A stretch of 43,320 nucleotides of DNA from Bacteroidota bacterium. Lineage in GTDB: Bacteria > Bacteroidota > Bacteroidia > AKYH767-A > OLB10. Each line of letters opens with the position of its first letter. The stretch's first letter is position 1. The stretch is taken from contig JAFDWZ010000006.1 in NCBI GenBank assembly GCA_018268195.1, positions 1 through 43,320 on the forward strand, in the 5' to 3' direction. The position numbers and the translations under genes were made by a program. Under the pieces are notes generated by a model. The model was not told where the DNA came from. It searched no databases and saw nothing but the letters and a program-made list of their open reading frames with translations. Positions 9,260-18,518 of this stretch are shown here, piece after piece.

Positions 9260-12200
9260 TTAACTTTGAACTATAGGTAATTCAATAATAAACTCTGTTC
9301 CAACACCTTTATTAACCTTCACTTTTAATGACCCATAATGACCTTTGGTGATGATATCATAACTCAGCGACAATCCAAGTCCGGTTCCCTCACCTGTTGG
9401 TTTGGTTGTAAAGAATGGCTGAAATATTTTATCTACGATATGATCAGGAATACCACCACCATTATCGCTGATATGGATAACTACTTTTTTATTTACAATT
9501 TCTGTTTTCAGCTTCACCCATGGTTTATAATCATTGGTACTGGTTTTTCTTAACTGATTCACTGCATAGAATGCATTATTAAAAATATTCAGCAACACCC
9601 TGCTAATGTCCTGCTGCACGATATTAATTTCAGGTAAAGACTCATCCTTCTCTAAAATATTTTCACAACCGAAATTATTATCTTTTGCACGTATTCCGGT
9701 GTAGGCGAGATGCATTGCATCTTCAGCCAGTTTATTAATATCAGCAGAAACTTTTTCAGCTGTTTGAGTACGGCTATGCATCAACATACTTTTAACTATT
9801 CGCTCCGCTCGTTTTCCATGCTCGTGTATTTTATTGAGGTTAACTTTAATGTCATTGCAAATCTCTTTTCGCTCTTCATCCGTTTTGGCTTGTTCAATTT
9901 CGTCAACCATTTCTTGTGAAAGTTCAGAGAAATTATTTACAAAATTGAGAGGATTTTGTATTTCGTGTGCTATGCCTGCTGTTAACTGTCCCAGAGAAGC
10001 CATCTTTTCTGCATGTATCAGTTGCGACTGTGTTTCGCGCAGATTTTTAAAAGCCTTTTCAAGTTCAAATGATTTTTGTTCCGACTTTTCTTTCTCGTCA
10101 CGCAACTCCGAAGTTCTCTCCTGTACTTTCTGTTCAAGCACCTCATATTGTTTCATGAGTGTACGTGTTCGAAGACGAACATAGGCCACTGTCAACCCAA
10201 TAAAAGTTATTGCCGATAGTAAGTAAAACCACCATGTGCGCCAGAATGGGGGCTTAATAATAATCATTATGTATGTTCCTTCATTGTTCCAAACACCATC
10301 GTTATTACATGCCTTTACTCTGAATTTATAGGTTCCGGGATCCAAATCGGTATATTGTCGGTCACGTCTTGTTCCACAATATATCCAGTCCTTTTCCAAA
10401 CCTTCCAGCATATAAGCATATTGATTTTTCTCAGGCAAAATATAATTCAGTGCTGCGTATTCAAAGGCAAAAAAGTTTTGGTTGTAAGTAAGTTCAATTA
10501 CATTCTTAGACATTATAATGGTGTCCATGTAATAGGGTTTCTCAAAAAGGAAAAACTTAGTTATTACCACCGGAGGGATGTACGGATTGTCTTTTATAGC
10601 TGATGGCTTAAAGCGGTTGAAACCACTACTTCCGCCAAAATATATTCTTCCATCTGAAGTAAGTAAAGATGCTCCTGCATTAAACCTGTTAAACACTCCA
10701 TCCTGTTCATCATAGTTTCGTACAAATAACAGAGAGTCTTTGTCATTAAGTTTCACTTTACATATCTGTCCTCCCGTTGTGAACCAGATGTTTTTTTCAG
10801 CATCAGCAACAATGTTGGTAATATTATTATTCGGCAAACCGTTTCGCTCGGTTAATACAGTAAATGTTTGTGATGATGTATGAAAAATATTCATCCCCCC
10901 ACTGTAAGTTCCTATGATAATTTTATCAGGCGAAAAAGCATAGATGCAATTAATATAATTGCTGCTGATGGAATTGTTTTTCGCAGTAGAAGAGGTATAA
11001 CTGGTAACTTTTCCTGATGAGGTATTCATTACGCAAAGGCCTCCACCGTAGGTTCCTATATACAGATTACTATGCCCATCATAATAAAGGGTTGTGATAA
11101 TGTTACTGGTAAGATTGCTGTTGCCGTCCTTTTTATAAGTTTTAAAAGTTTCAGAATTTTTCGGCTTCACACATAAACCACCACCATACGTACCTATGTA
11201 CAAGTTACCATTTTCGTCTTCACACAGAGCGCGGATATTATTGGAGCTGAGCGATTGCGGATTGGAAGTGCTTGCATAATAAGATTTAATATGATTGCTT
11301 TTAACATCAATAGCACTTAATCCATTATAGGTTCCTGCCCAAATTATTCCATCTCTGTCTTTAAAAAGGCTGAAAACATTATTACCGGCAAGACCGTCTG
11401 CAATTGAATAAGATTTCAAGAGATTACCCTTTTCATCTTTAAGCAATAAACCTGTGCCAATAACACTCATCCATACATTATTACCGTCAGCTAAAAATGC
11501 ATAACAATTTTTATTAGGAATTACGGATGATTGTATTTCATCTTTAAGAGGAGTAAGTGTTTTAAAACGCATTAAGTCCTCCTTATAATAATCCAATCCG
11601 TTATCGGTACCTATCCAGATGATTCCGGCTTTGTCTCTGTAAACTGACCAAACATTGTTGCTGCTAACGGAAAAGGGGTCAGTCTTGCTATGCACATAAT
11701 TTTCATAAGATGTTCCATCCGGTGAAAATATTAACAGCCCGCTACCAATTGTTCCAACAATGATACTTCCATCCAGATCTTTACTTATCCCAAAAACTGC
11801 ATTGCTTTGATTGCTTCCGAGGTTAGCAAAATGTGTAAAACTTCGGTTGGTCATATCCATCACACTAAGCCCACTGTTTAAGGTGCCTATCCATAATTTG
11901 TTTTGAAAATCGGCATAGAGGCAAGTAATATCATTTTCAGGTATTGAGTTCTTATTTCCTGCTTCGGCTTTGAGTACAGTAAATTTACCGGGAGAGCCTT
12001 TTTCAGCAATACAAATTCCACGGTCAGTACCTACGTACATTACTCCGCCTTTATCTTTAATAATAGAAGTAATATTATTACTGCTTATGACACCTGCATC
12101 AGCGGATGTTTTATAGACTGTCCATTTCGAAGTAGCAGTATTAAATATATTCAGACCTCCTCCTGCAGTTCCAATCCAAAGATTGCCATTGGCATCTTCC

Positions 12201-12619
12201 TCAATGCATGTTACCTGATTACTGCTGATTGAATTTGCTGTTCCATTTATTTTATATGCGATAAATTTTTCAATCTCATTGTCAAACATCGATAGGCCAT
12301 CATCTGTCCCTATCCATAGTCTTTTGTTATGATCTTCAAAAAGACAGCGAATACTGCTGCTGGTTACTGTGGATGCATCTCCGGGGTCATGTTTATAAAC
12401 ATCAATGTGGTAACCATCGTACCTATTCAATCCGTCTTCAGAGCCTATCCATACAAACCCTTTGCTATCCTGCAATACACATGTAATTCGGTTGTGGGAA
12501 AGTCCTTGTGATGTATTCAAATGTCTGAACACATCACTCTTCTGACCATGTACTTCTATAAACGTAAAAACCGCTAGAAAAATAATCAGGATAGGTCTTA
12601 AGTATTTCCTTTTAGGCAT
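9260..12619 (-). CDS. Two-component sensor kinase with 14-blade ligand propeller and Y_Y_Y domain
   Basis: The start is set at the ATG at 12619 (MPKRKYLRPILIIFLAVFTF), which gives a good signal peptide ending VHGQ and a 22-bp gap after the MORN gene; an upstream in-frame start at 12682 would place 21 odd residues before it. About 14 Reg_prop blades follow (for example DSKGFVWIGSEDGLNRYDG, DENGNLYIGTYGGGLCV), enough for two seven-bladed propellers. A Y_Y_Y domain (ALNYILPEKNQYAYMLEGL) and one membrane helix (WWFYLLSAITFIGLTVAYV) come next, then a coiled coil, HisKA (GQLTAGIAHEIQNPLNFV) and HATPase (IFNNAFYAVN, ISDNGGGIPD, GEGTGLGLSLSYDI). The architecture resembles hybrid two-component sensors of Bacteroidota, but it lacks the attached receiver and AraC-type domain, so it must phosphorylate separate receivers. 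The two receivers immediately downstream are the obvious candidates. The ligand is unknown. Confidence 0.92.
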   Translation of the reverse strand: MPKRKYLRPILIIFLAVFTFIEVHGQKSDVFRHLNTSQGLSHNRITCVLQDSKGFVWIGSEDGLNRYDGYHIDVYKHDPGDASTVTSSSIRCLFEDHNKRLWIGTDDGLSMFDNEIEKFIAYKINGTANSISSNQVTCIEEDANGNLWIGTAGGGLNIFNTATSKWTVYKTSADAGVISSNNITSIIKDKGGVMYVGTDRGICIAEKGSPGKFTVLKAEAGNKNSIPENDITCLYADFQNKLWIGTLNSGLSVMDMTNRSFTHFANLGSNQSNAVFGISKDLDGSIIVGTIGSGLLIFSPDGTSYENYVHSKTDPFSVSSNNVWSVYRDKAGIIWIGTDNGLDYYKEDLMRFKTLTPLKDEIQSSVIPNKNCYAFLADGNNVWMSVIGTGLLLKDEKGNLLKSYSIADGLAGNNVFSLFKDRDGIIWAGTYNGLSAIDVKSNHIKSYYASTSNPQSLSSNNIRALCEDENGNLYIGTYGGGLCVKPKNSETFKTYKKDGNSNLTSNIITTLYYDGHSNLYIGTYGGGLCVMNTSSGKVTSYTSSTAKNNSISSNYINCIYAFSPDKIIIGTYSGGMNIFHTSSQTFTVLTERNGLPNNNITNIVADAEKNIWFTTGGQICKVKLNDKDSLLFVRNYDEQDGVFNRFNAGASLLTSDGRIYFGGSSGFNRFKPSAIKDNPYIPPVVITKFFLFEKPYYMDTIIMSKNVIELTYNQNFFAFEYAALNYILPEKNQYAYMLEGLEKDWIYCGTRRDRQYTDLDPGTYKFRVKACNNDGVWNNEGTYIMIIIKPPFWRTWWFYLLSAITFIGLTVAYVRLRTRTLMKQYEVLEQKVQERTSELRDEKEKSEQKSFELEKAFKNLRETQSQLIHAEKMASLGQLTAGIAHEIQNPLNFVNNFSELSQEMVDEIEQAKTDEERKEICNDIKVNLNKIHEHGKRAERIVKSMLMHSRTQTAEKVSADINKLAEDAMHLAYTGIRAKDNNFGCENILEKDESLPEINIVQQDISRVLLNIFNNAFYAVNQLRKTSTNDYKPWVKLKTEIVNKKVVIHISDNGGGIPDHIVDKIFQPFFTTKPTGEGTGLGLSLSYDIITKGHYGSLKVKVNKGVGTEFIIELPIVQS

Positions 12620-12641
12620 AGGTATCAAAAATACACATTTC

Positions 12642-13823
12642 TTATTTATATCCGTTTCCTCCACAAAATTTACAAGATGCATAAGCGGCAGGCTTTACCA
12701 CTTCCATTACTGAATAAGTTACGAAGTTTCTGGGGCCGATTCCATTGCTTATGTCCTTCACTACTGACCGGCTTCTTTTTACTTCCGGCTGATAAATTTT
12801 TCCCTTCCCATTGCAAAAGGTACACACAACTTTTGTTATTTGACTTGGTTTCTGTTCTTCATTTTCTTTCCCGGAGTTTTTAATTTCGGTGGTAGGCTCA
12901 ACCGGAGTTTTGTCAACAACCTTTGAATCGCCTATTGCTCTGCCATTTTCATACATGGTAATTGTTTCAACACCGTTATCATCTGTGTAAACACCTTCTC
13001 CGTTAAACATATTGTTAAGAAATGTACCACTATAGCGATCACCGGTATTATAGGCATAAGTTCCTTGTCCGGAGTATAATCCATCTCTGAAGTTTCCCGA
13101 ATATATATCTCCGTTTGAATAATAACAAGTTCCATATCCATTAAACAAATCATTTCTGAACTCTCCCAAATAAATACTGCTGTCGCTGAAAACAAATTTA
13201 CCTCGACCGTTGTAAATGTCGTTTATAAAATCGCCTTCATAGCTGCTGCCATCCTGATAATGGTAAATGCCCTTTCCATTTTTATGTGCATTGGTAAACT
13301 CACCTTCATACCAATCGCCATTAGCATATCTCCATGTTCCTTTTCCTTGCACTATATCGTCAACAAACTGCCCTGAATAAATACTGCCATCATTAAAAGT
13401 AAAGGTGCCGTTGCCATGTTTGCTGTCATCCAAAAAATCGCCTACATACTGATTGCCGCTGCTGTATAAAAATATGCCTCTTCCATTCATTCGGTTATTC
13501 TTAAAATCACCGGTATAGGAATTTCCATTCTTGTAAGACAATTTACCTTTCCCCTCCATTTTTCCGTGTGCAAAATCTCCTTCATAAACACTTCCGTCTT
13601 TATATATCATTTTGCCTTTACCGTCAGGTTCTTTTTGCTTAAAAAAACCTTCATAGCGATTTCCGTTTCTGAACACGTAAACACCACTGTCGTTTTCACA
13701 ATTGCCACTTATACACCCTGTAGATTTAGAGGTGTAACCTGAAACATCTGCCTGCGCAAATGCCATACCTGTTATAAGCATTAAACTCAGGTTAAGCAGT
13801 ATGTGTATCCTTCGTATTGGCAT
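12642..13823 (-). CDS. Exported MORN-repeat protein with two C-terminal CxxCxGxG-type motifs
   Basis: A signal peptide (MPIRRIHILLNLSLMLITGMAFAQ) precedes ten 23-residue MORN repeats of the form GxxYxGxFxxxxxNGxGxxxY, spanning about residues 50-285. After a linker rich in E, K and Q come CTFCNGKG and, about 40 residues later, CKFCGGNG at the very C-terminus. These resemble half-sites of the DnaJ central zinc domain, so a single zinc site made of the two halves is likely. The start overlaps the end of the upstream TPR kinase gene by 32 bp. The next in-frame ATG would leave a very short signal, so the overlap and translational coupling are preferred. It lies between two sensor kinases, which suggests an envelope scaffold or accessory protein for them. 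No enzymatic domain is seen. Confidence 0.9.
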   Translation of the reverse strand: MPIRRIHILLNLSLMLITGMAFAQADVSGYTSKSTGCISGNCENDSGVYVFRNGNRYEGFFKQKEPDGKGKMIYKDGSVYEGDFAHGKMEGKGKLSYKNGNSYTGDFKNNRMNGRGIFLYSSGNQYVGDFLDDSKHGNGTFTFNDGSIYSGQFVDDIVQGKGTWRYANGDWYEGEFTNAHKNGKGIYHYQDGSSYEGDFINDIYNGRGKFVFSDSSIYLGEFRNDLFNGYGTCYYSNGDIYSGNFRDGLYSGQGTYAYNTGDRYSGTFLNNMFNGEGVYTDDNGVETITMYENGRAIGDSKVVDKTPVEPTTEIKNSGKENEEQKPSQITKVVCTFCNGKGKIYQPEVKRSRSVVKDISNGIGPRNFVTYSVMEVVKPAAYASCKFCGGNGYK

Positions 13824-15963
13824 GTTTAATTTCGTTGGATAAATTGTTCAAAGGTAAAAAAATGTAAAATGACGTTCCTGTGCCGGCTTCTGATTCAAAG
13901 TTGATTTTTCCTCCATGCTGTTTGATGATGTCATAACTCACTGAAAGCCCCAACCCTGTACCTTCACCGGTAGGTTTTGATGTAAAAAATGGGTTGAATA
14001 CCTTTTCTTTGATTTTATCAGGAATTCCTGTGCCATTATCAGCTATTATCAACTCCAGAAAATCATTTTCTGTTTTGGTGGTAACCACAAGTTGAGGTAA
14101 ATAGGGTACTGCAGATTCCTTTTCATTCAGCAGTTTTTTCTCTTTTTCCTTTACTGCATAAAATGCATTGTTAAACAAGTTAATCAATACTCTCCTGAGA
14201 TCCTGTGTCAGCACATAAACAGAAGGCACTTCAGAAAATTGCTTAATAATGTTACAATTAAAATCTGCATCTGATGATCGTTTGCCATGATAGGCAAGTG
14301 ACAGCGATTCGTCCACAAGTTGATTAAAATTCACCTGTTCCATTTGTTCAGAGCTACCTCTGCTGTGCAGCAACATTCCTTTAACTATAGACGAAACTCT
14401 TTGTCCATGATGTTGGATACGTTCCAGATTGGACTCTATATCATCGAGTATGGTTTCATCTCTCTCATTTTTGTATTCTTCAAGCAACTCAATGGTTGTA
14501 GAAGAAAAATTGGTGACAAAGTTCAGAGGATTTTGTATTTCATGTGCTATTCCTGCCGTGAGCTGCCCTAAGGATGCCATTTTTTCAGATTGAATTAACT
14601 GCTCCTGTGTTTGCTTTAATTTTTCATGTGCCAGACTCAACTCTTCATGCGCCTTATTAACCTGTGCAAGCGATTGTTTTTTTAAACTATAACGACTATA
14701 GAGGAAAAACAATCCGATTAAAACTATGCCTGCAACAAATAGCAAAATATTCCTGAATTCTTTTTGCTTATTCAGTTGCAATTCTTTTTTAGCCAATTCA
14801 GCTTCCTGTTTTAGCTTTTCTGCCGAAACTTTTTCCAACTCCAGCTCCTTAACTTTCTTTTGTGCTTCGGCAAGTGTGAGTTCCTCTAGTGCTTTTTCTT
14901 TATTCTGTCTTTCAATATCCAATGCTGTGAGTTGCTGGCTCAACTCATACTCCTGCTTTGTAAGCACATTCACCTGATCGGCTGATTGTGCACTTAACAG
15001 ACTAATGATTTTATCTTTTTCAGCCTTTTCCTGAGGAGACTCCTTTGATACGGTTTCGTTCTTCTTCAATGCACGGTATAACTCATGATATCTGTCGGCT
15101 TTATCAAAGTCGTGATTAAAACTACTTACCGTTACTATCTTAAGATAGGTATCTTTCAGTAATTTCTCCGTCAGCTCATTTTGTTTTTGTTTCAGGCTTT
15201 GTTTAAGATACTGTTCCGCTTTTTCATAATCCCCTTTTTTGAAATACACCATTCCGATATTTCTGTTTGCAACAGCAGATTTACTTATATCAGAAGAAGA
15301 ATATTTTAATTGCTGATTATATTTTGTCAATGCATCGTTATATCTGTTAAATGCAAGATAAATTTCTCCCTCACGTTCCGATAAATCTATCATAGGAATG
15401 GACAATCGCGCTTGTGATAATTGTTTTTCTGCTTCGTTTAACAGTGCCTTTGCTTTGACATCGTCTTTTTCCTGAAGGTAAATAACTCCGGCAAGGCCAT
15501 TAATATAAGATTGAATTTTACTACTTACTCTACGGAATGATTCATCATTTACAATTTCAGAGTATAGTCTCAGCGCCTGAGTATCACGGCAGGCAATATC
15601 ATTGGCAAATGCAAGATGTGCTTTTACAAGGAGTTTTGTGTCATAATCGTTTGTAGGAGTACTTACTGCCAATAAAAAATATTTAATTGCCTGAATCAAA
15701 TCACCTGACAATAAACTATAATATCCCGCATTGTTGGCATGCATCAGAATTTCGCTATTGTCAGTCTTTGCTTTAGCTTTATTCAACAATACTTCTTCCG
15801 ATTCGAGTTGCTTGGTCATACTGCCACCATCATAAAAGAATGGTCGCGGAAAAAGTGCAATCTTATCGTTATCAAATACCGATTTAAAAACACTGTTGCT
15901 TTGTGCATGGGTCAGCAAGCATGATAGCAACATCATGCAGCATGTCAGTGACAGCTTTTTCAT
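13792..15963 (-). CDS. Membrane histidine kinase with N-terminal TPR sensor region
   Basis: The ATG at 15963 (MKKLSLTCCMMLLSCLLTHAQ) is preferred over the upstream one at 16008 because it begins a clean signal peptide. Periplasmic TPR-like helices follow (SKSAVANRNIGMVYFKKGDY, KAEQYLKQSLKQKQNEL), then a long charged coiled coil and one membrane helix (ILLFVAGIVLIGLFFLYS). HisKA follows (ASLGQLTAGIAHEIQNPLNF, with the phospho-His in AHE). The HATPase shows RRVLINLFNNAFYAV, IADNGTGIPD and PTGEGTGLGLSVSYDIIKQH. The kinase core is strikingly like that of the propeller kinase two genes downstream, so the two probably share receiver partners. No receiver is attached. The 3' end overlaps the MORN gene by 32 bp. 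The input signal is unknown; the TPR region suggests a protein or peptide partner. Confidence 0.92.
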   Translation of the reverse strand: MKKLSLTCCMMLLSCLLTHAQSNSVFKSVFDNDKIALFPRPFFYDGGSMTKQLESEEVLLNKAKAKTDNSEILMHANNAGYYSLLSGDLIQAIKYFLLAVSTPTNDYDTKLLVKAHLAFANDIACRDTQALRLYSEIVNDESFRRVSSKIQSYINGLAGVIYLQEKDDVKAKALLNEAEKQLSQARLSIPMIDLSEREGEIYLAFNRYNDALTKYNQQLKYSSSDISKSAVANRNIGMVYFKKGDYEKAEQYLKQSLKQKQNELTEKLLKDTYLKIVTVSSFNHDFDKADRYHELYRALKKNETVSKESPQEKAEKDKIISLLSAQSADQVNVLTKQEYELSQQLTALDIERQNKEKALEELTLAEAQKKVKELELEKVSAEKLKQEAELAKKELQLNKQKEFRNILLFVAGIVLIGLFFLYSRYSLKKQSLAQVNKAHEELSLAHEKLKQTQEQLIQSEKMASLGQLTAGIAHEIQNPLNFVTNFSSTTIELLEEYKNERDETILDDIESNLERIQHHGQRVSSIVKGMLLHSRGSSEQMEQVNFNQLVDESLSLAYHGKRSSDADFNCNIIKQFSEVPSVYVLTQDLRRVLINLFNNAFYAVKEKEKKLLNEKESAVPYLPQLVVTTKTENDFLELIIADNGTGIPDKIKEKVFNPFFTSKPTGEGTGLGLSVSYDIIKQHGGKINFESEAGTGTSFYIFLPLNNLSNEIKHANTKDTHTA

Positions 15964-16014
15964 TTTTACCACAGCCAAATGTAGCAATTTATTATTCAAT
16001 ATAAACAACCTATA

Positions 16015-18477
16015 CTATTGGCGACCAATAATCATCAATCCGCATCTGAAAGAGAACCAGGGCTTACTCCTACCGGAATAAGATTGCACAAAATCAACCC
16101 TGGCAATACCAAATTTTTCAAGGCCAATGGTGAGTTCGTAATGCTCAGGCAAGCCTTTGACATGCAAGAAGTGAAAACCTACAATTTCATTAAGTTTTAA
16201 CTTACGGAAGTAGGGAATCTTATTTGTGATAAACCTGTTTAAATGGTATTCGGCATGGAGTGCAGAAGCATTGTTCACTGTAGAATACGCATAATAATCC
16301 AAATATCCGAAGGTGCTTAAATTAAAATTGGTAAACCAGGTGAGGTTTCCGTTGAAATGGAAATTGTCAGGAAAATAAACCTGTTTCTTGTCAATGAAGG
16401 TAAAAAAATCTCCTCTGTAATCCAGATAGCCCAGCATCCCGAAATCAATCTGATGGCGCATTCCTGCGGCAAATGATAAAAAGTCTGTTTTGCTCTGAAG
16501 CAAATTTGGAAATGCTTTTCTCAGAGTAACATTAAACTTAGGCCATGCCGACTCCTGCCGGATTTTTCTGTCGGGGCGTGTGATGAATTTAACTCCCGGA
16601 GAATAAGTCATATCCAAGGTCATCAGAGCATAATTGTGAGGTTCAAACAAAAGGGTATTCTCTCCGGGCAACAATGGATTATTGGAAGTGTAACTCAAAT
16701 TTTTGTAATCTTTCCAGTGTGTTTCCGAAGTGTTATTCAATGCATTTCTTCTTCCGTATTCAGCACTTATATCGGCATTAAAACCGTTAAACCACTCTTT
16801 GCCGTATTCAACTTTTCCGAATTGTTTTTCATAAAGTTTCATGTAATTCTTTTCGCCCCAGAGTGTATAAAGCGAATTCACTAAAGGAGAGATTGGATTT
16901 TCGGAATTAAGCTGAATAACCGTAGTACCTCCCTGAACTTTTATACTGCTTTCGTTAAAACGGTTGAACAAGTATCGAAAAGAAGCATTTGCATTCCAGT
17001 GTTTATTCGATAACCCATACCGCACTTCTCCATCAGCATCTATTCGTTTTTTATTCTCAAAGTATTTAGTGTAATCGGTATTAAGAGCTACGTTCCACCC
17101 TTCAACTGTGTTGTATGCAATGGTATTAAAAATAGGCTTAATCGAATATGTCATTTTATTATAAGAGCGTTGATAGGTATATCCCAACAGGAAAAAATTC
17201 TGTACAGAGAATTTATTTACTCGTTTATCAATGCTGTCGAGATAATGTTTACTCTCACGAATCATCTGCAGGCTATCTTTCTTCCTATAATCATCTTCTT
17301 CATCAACGGTAAGCGGAATGGGTCTTACACTGTCCCAGTAGGCAACATTCATTTTATTCGCATCATTGTTTATGCGCAATATTTCTGATGTAAAAGTTCT
17401 CCTGGCAAAATCGGGGTTTATTTTGTAATCTGAAAAATATCCTACATAATTTCCACCACCGACAAACCCCAATATACGAAAGGAAAAATCAAAACGATTG
17501 GTAGATGTCATCCAAACGGTATTACTTACCGGTACAAAAGTCTGTCGCACTCTAAGCGTATCAATAAACTCTATTCCTGCATCACGGGTTAAGTATAAAT
17601 CCACATTTTGCAAACGCCACAAATCATCAGCAATATAAATTACTCCTCTGAAAACCGGATCGGCATTTCTTTTAGGTGTAACTTCTATTTTGTGTATCAG
17701 CCTATCATTTTCAATCACTGAACCTAACAGTTTATAGCGATAATAAAACAATGCATCAGAGGCTATGGGCGATACAAATCCTTTGGCAGAAACACCTTCG
17801 GCCATCAGTCGGTTTTCATAAAAATTAAACAACATATCCGATGCCTTATTATAGCTGAAGGCTCTGCTGTTGCCGCTGATGCGTGAAGAAATCATTTCTT
17901 CCTTAATCTTATCAGGCTGGCGGAAACTAAATTCTGAAACAGATTCGCTGAGATAAAAAATTCCTGTGGTAGAATCTACAAGGCCTCCAAAATCTACTAC
18001 CTGCCCCATAAATTTCTCAGGATACTTGGTGAGTTTCTGCAACCCTTTAATGTAAACTCCACAGGTGTAACCATCTACTTCATGGAGATAATATTTTCGT
18101 TTGGCAATAGTTTTTCTGATGATAGGATATGCAGGATCCTCTGCACCTTCTTTTATCACTACTTCGTTTAGCGCAAATGATTCCGGCTCTAACCGGATGT
18201 CTATTTTCAAAGGTGTGGTACTCAGTTCAATTTCTTTTTTAAAAAGTTTGTACCCCAGATACTGACATATCAACGTATGTTTTCCCGGAGTTGTTTCCAA
18301 CTTATAATACCCTTCCGTGTTGGTGGTTGTACCGGCAAACGATGGCTTTACATACACACTGGCATAAGCAATTTTATCACCTTTGGAATCGGTAACATTT
18401 CCTGTAATTACAGACTGTGCATTCAGATTCAAAAACAATATTAAAAAAAGTGTGAGCAGAAAAAATCCCTTTGTCAT
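16015..18477 (-). CDS. DUF5686 outer-membrane protein with carboxypeptidase-regulatory-like N-domain
   Basis: The 820-residue protein has a signal peptide (MTKGFFLLTLFLILFLNLNAQ). A carboxypeptidase-regulatory-like beta-sandwich follows (SVITGNVTDSKGDKIAYASV, NTEGYYKLETTPGKHTL, QYLGYK, up to about residue 110). The long remainder, with EVVIKEGAEDPAYPIIRKTI and a C-terminus rich in alternating aromatic beta-strands (GNLTWFTNFNLSTFGYLDYY), matches DUF5686, a Bacteroidota outer-membrane family of unknown role. It resembles a TonB-dependent-receptor N-terminus without plug motifs. It begins 41 bp after the glycosyltransferase and is followed closely by the TPR kinase, so it is part of the same minus-strand run. 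It may supply or sense the envelope state that the kinases monitor; that link is only positional. Confidence 0.87.
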   Translation of the reverse strand: MTKGFFLLTLFLILFLNLNAQSVITGNVTDSKGDKIAYASVYVKPSFAGTTTNTEGYYKLETTPGKHTLICQYLGYKLFKKEIELSTTPLKIDIRLEPESFALNEVVIKEGAEDPAYPIIRKTIAKRKYYLHEVDGYTCGVYIKGLQKLTKYPEKFMGQVVDFGGLVDSTTGIFYLSESVSEFSFRQPDKIKEEMISSRISGNSRAFSYNKASDMLFNFYENRLMAEGVSAKGFVSPIASDALFYYRYKLLGSVIENDRLIHKIEVTPKRNADPVFRGVIYIADDLWRLQNVDLYLTRDAGIEFIDTLRVRQTFVPVSNTVWMTSTNRFDFSFRILGFVGGGNYVGYFSDYKINPDFARRTFTSEILRINNDANKMNVAYWDSVRPIPLTVDEEDDYRKKDSLQMIRESKHYLDSIDKRVNKFSVQNFFLLGYTYQRSYNKMTYSIKPIFNTIAYNTVEGWNVALNTDYTKYFENKKRIDADGEVRYGLSNKHWNANASFRYLFNRFNESSIKVQGGTTVIQLNSENPISPLVNSLYTLWGEKNYMKLYEKQFGKVEYGKEWFNGFNADISAEYGRRNALNNTSETHWKDYKNLSYTSNNPLLPGENTLLFEPHNYALMTLDMTYSPGVKFITRPDRKIRQESAWPKFNVTLRKAFPNLLQSKTDFLSFAAGMRHQIDFGMLGYLDYRGDFFTFIDKKQVYFPDNFHFNGNLTWFTNFNLSTFGYLDYYAYSTVNNASALHAEYHLNRFITNKIPYFRKLKLNEIVGFHFLHVKGLPEHYELTIGLEKFGIARVDFVQSYSGRSKPWFSFRCGLMIIGRQ

Positions 18478-18518
18478 GACCGGTAAAATATTATGGCTGC
18501 GAAAATAACTGAAATTAC

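Noticed and set aside
12620..12682. Longer N-terminus for the propeller kinase
   Set aside because: The extra 21 residues would come before the signal peptide and overlap the MORN gene; the ATG at 12619 fits better.
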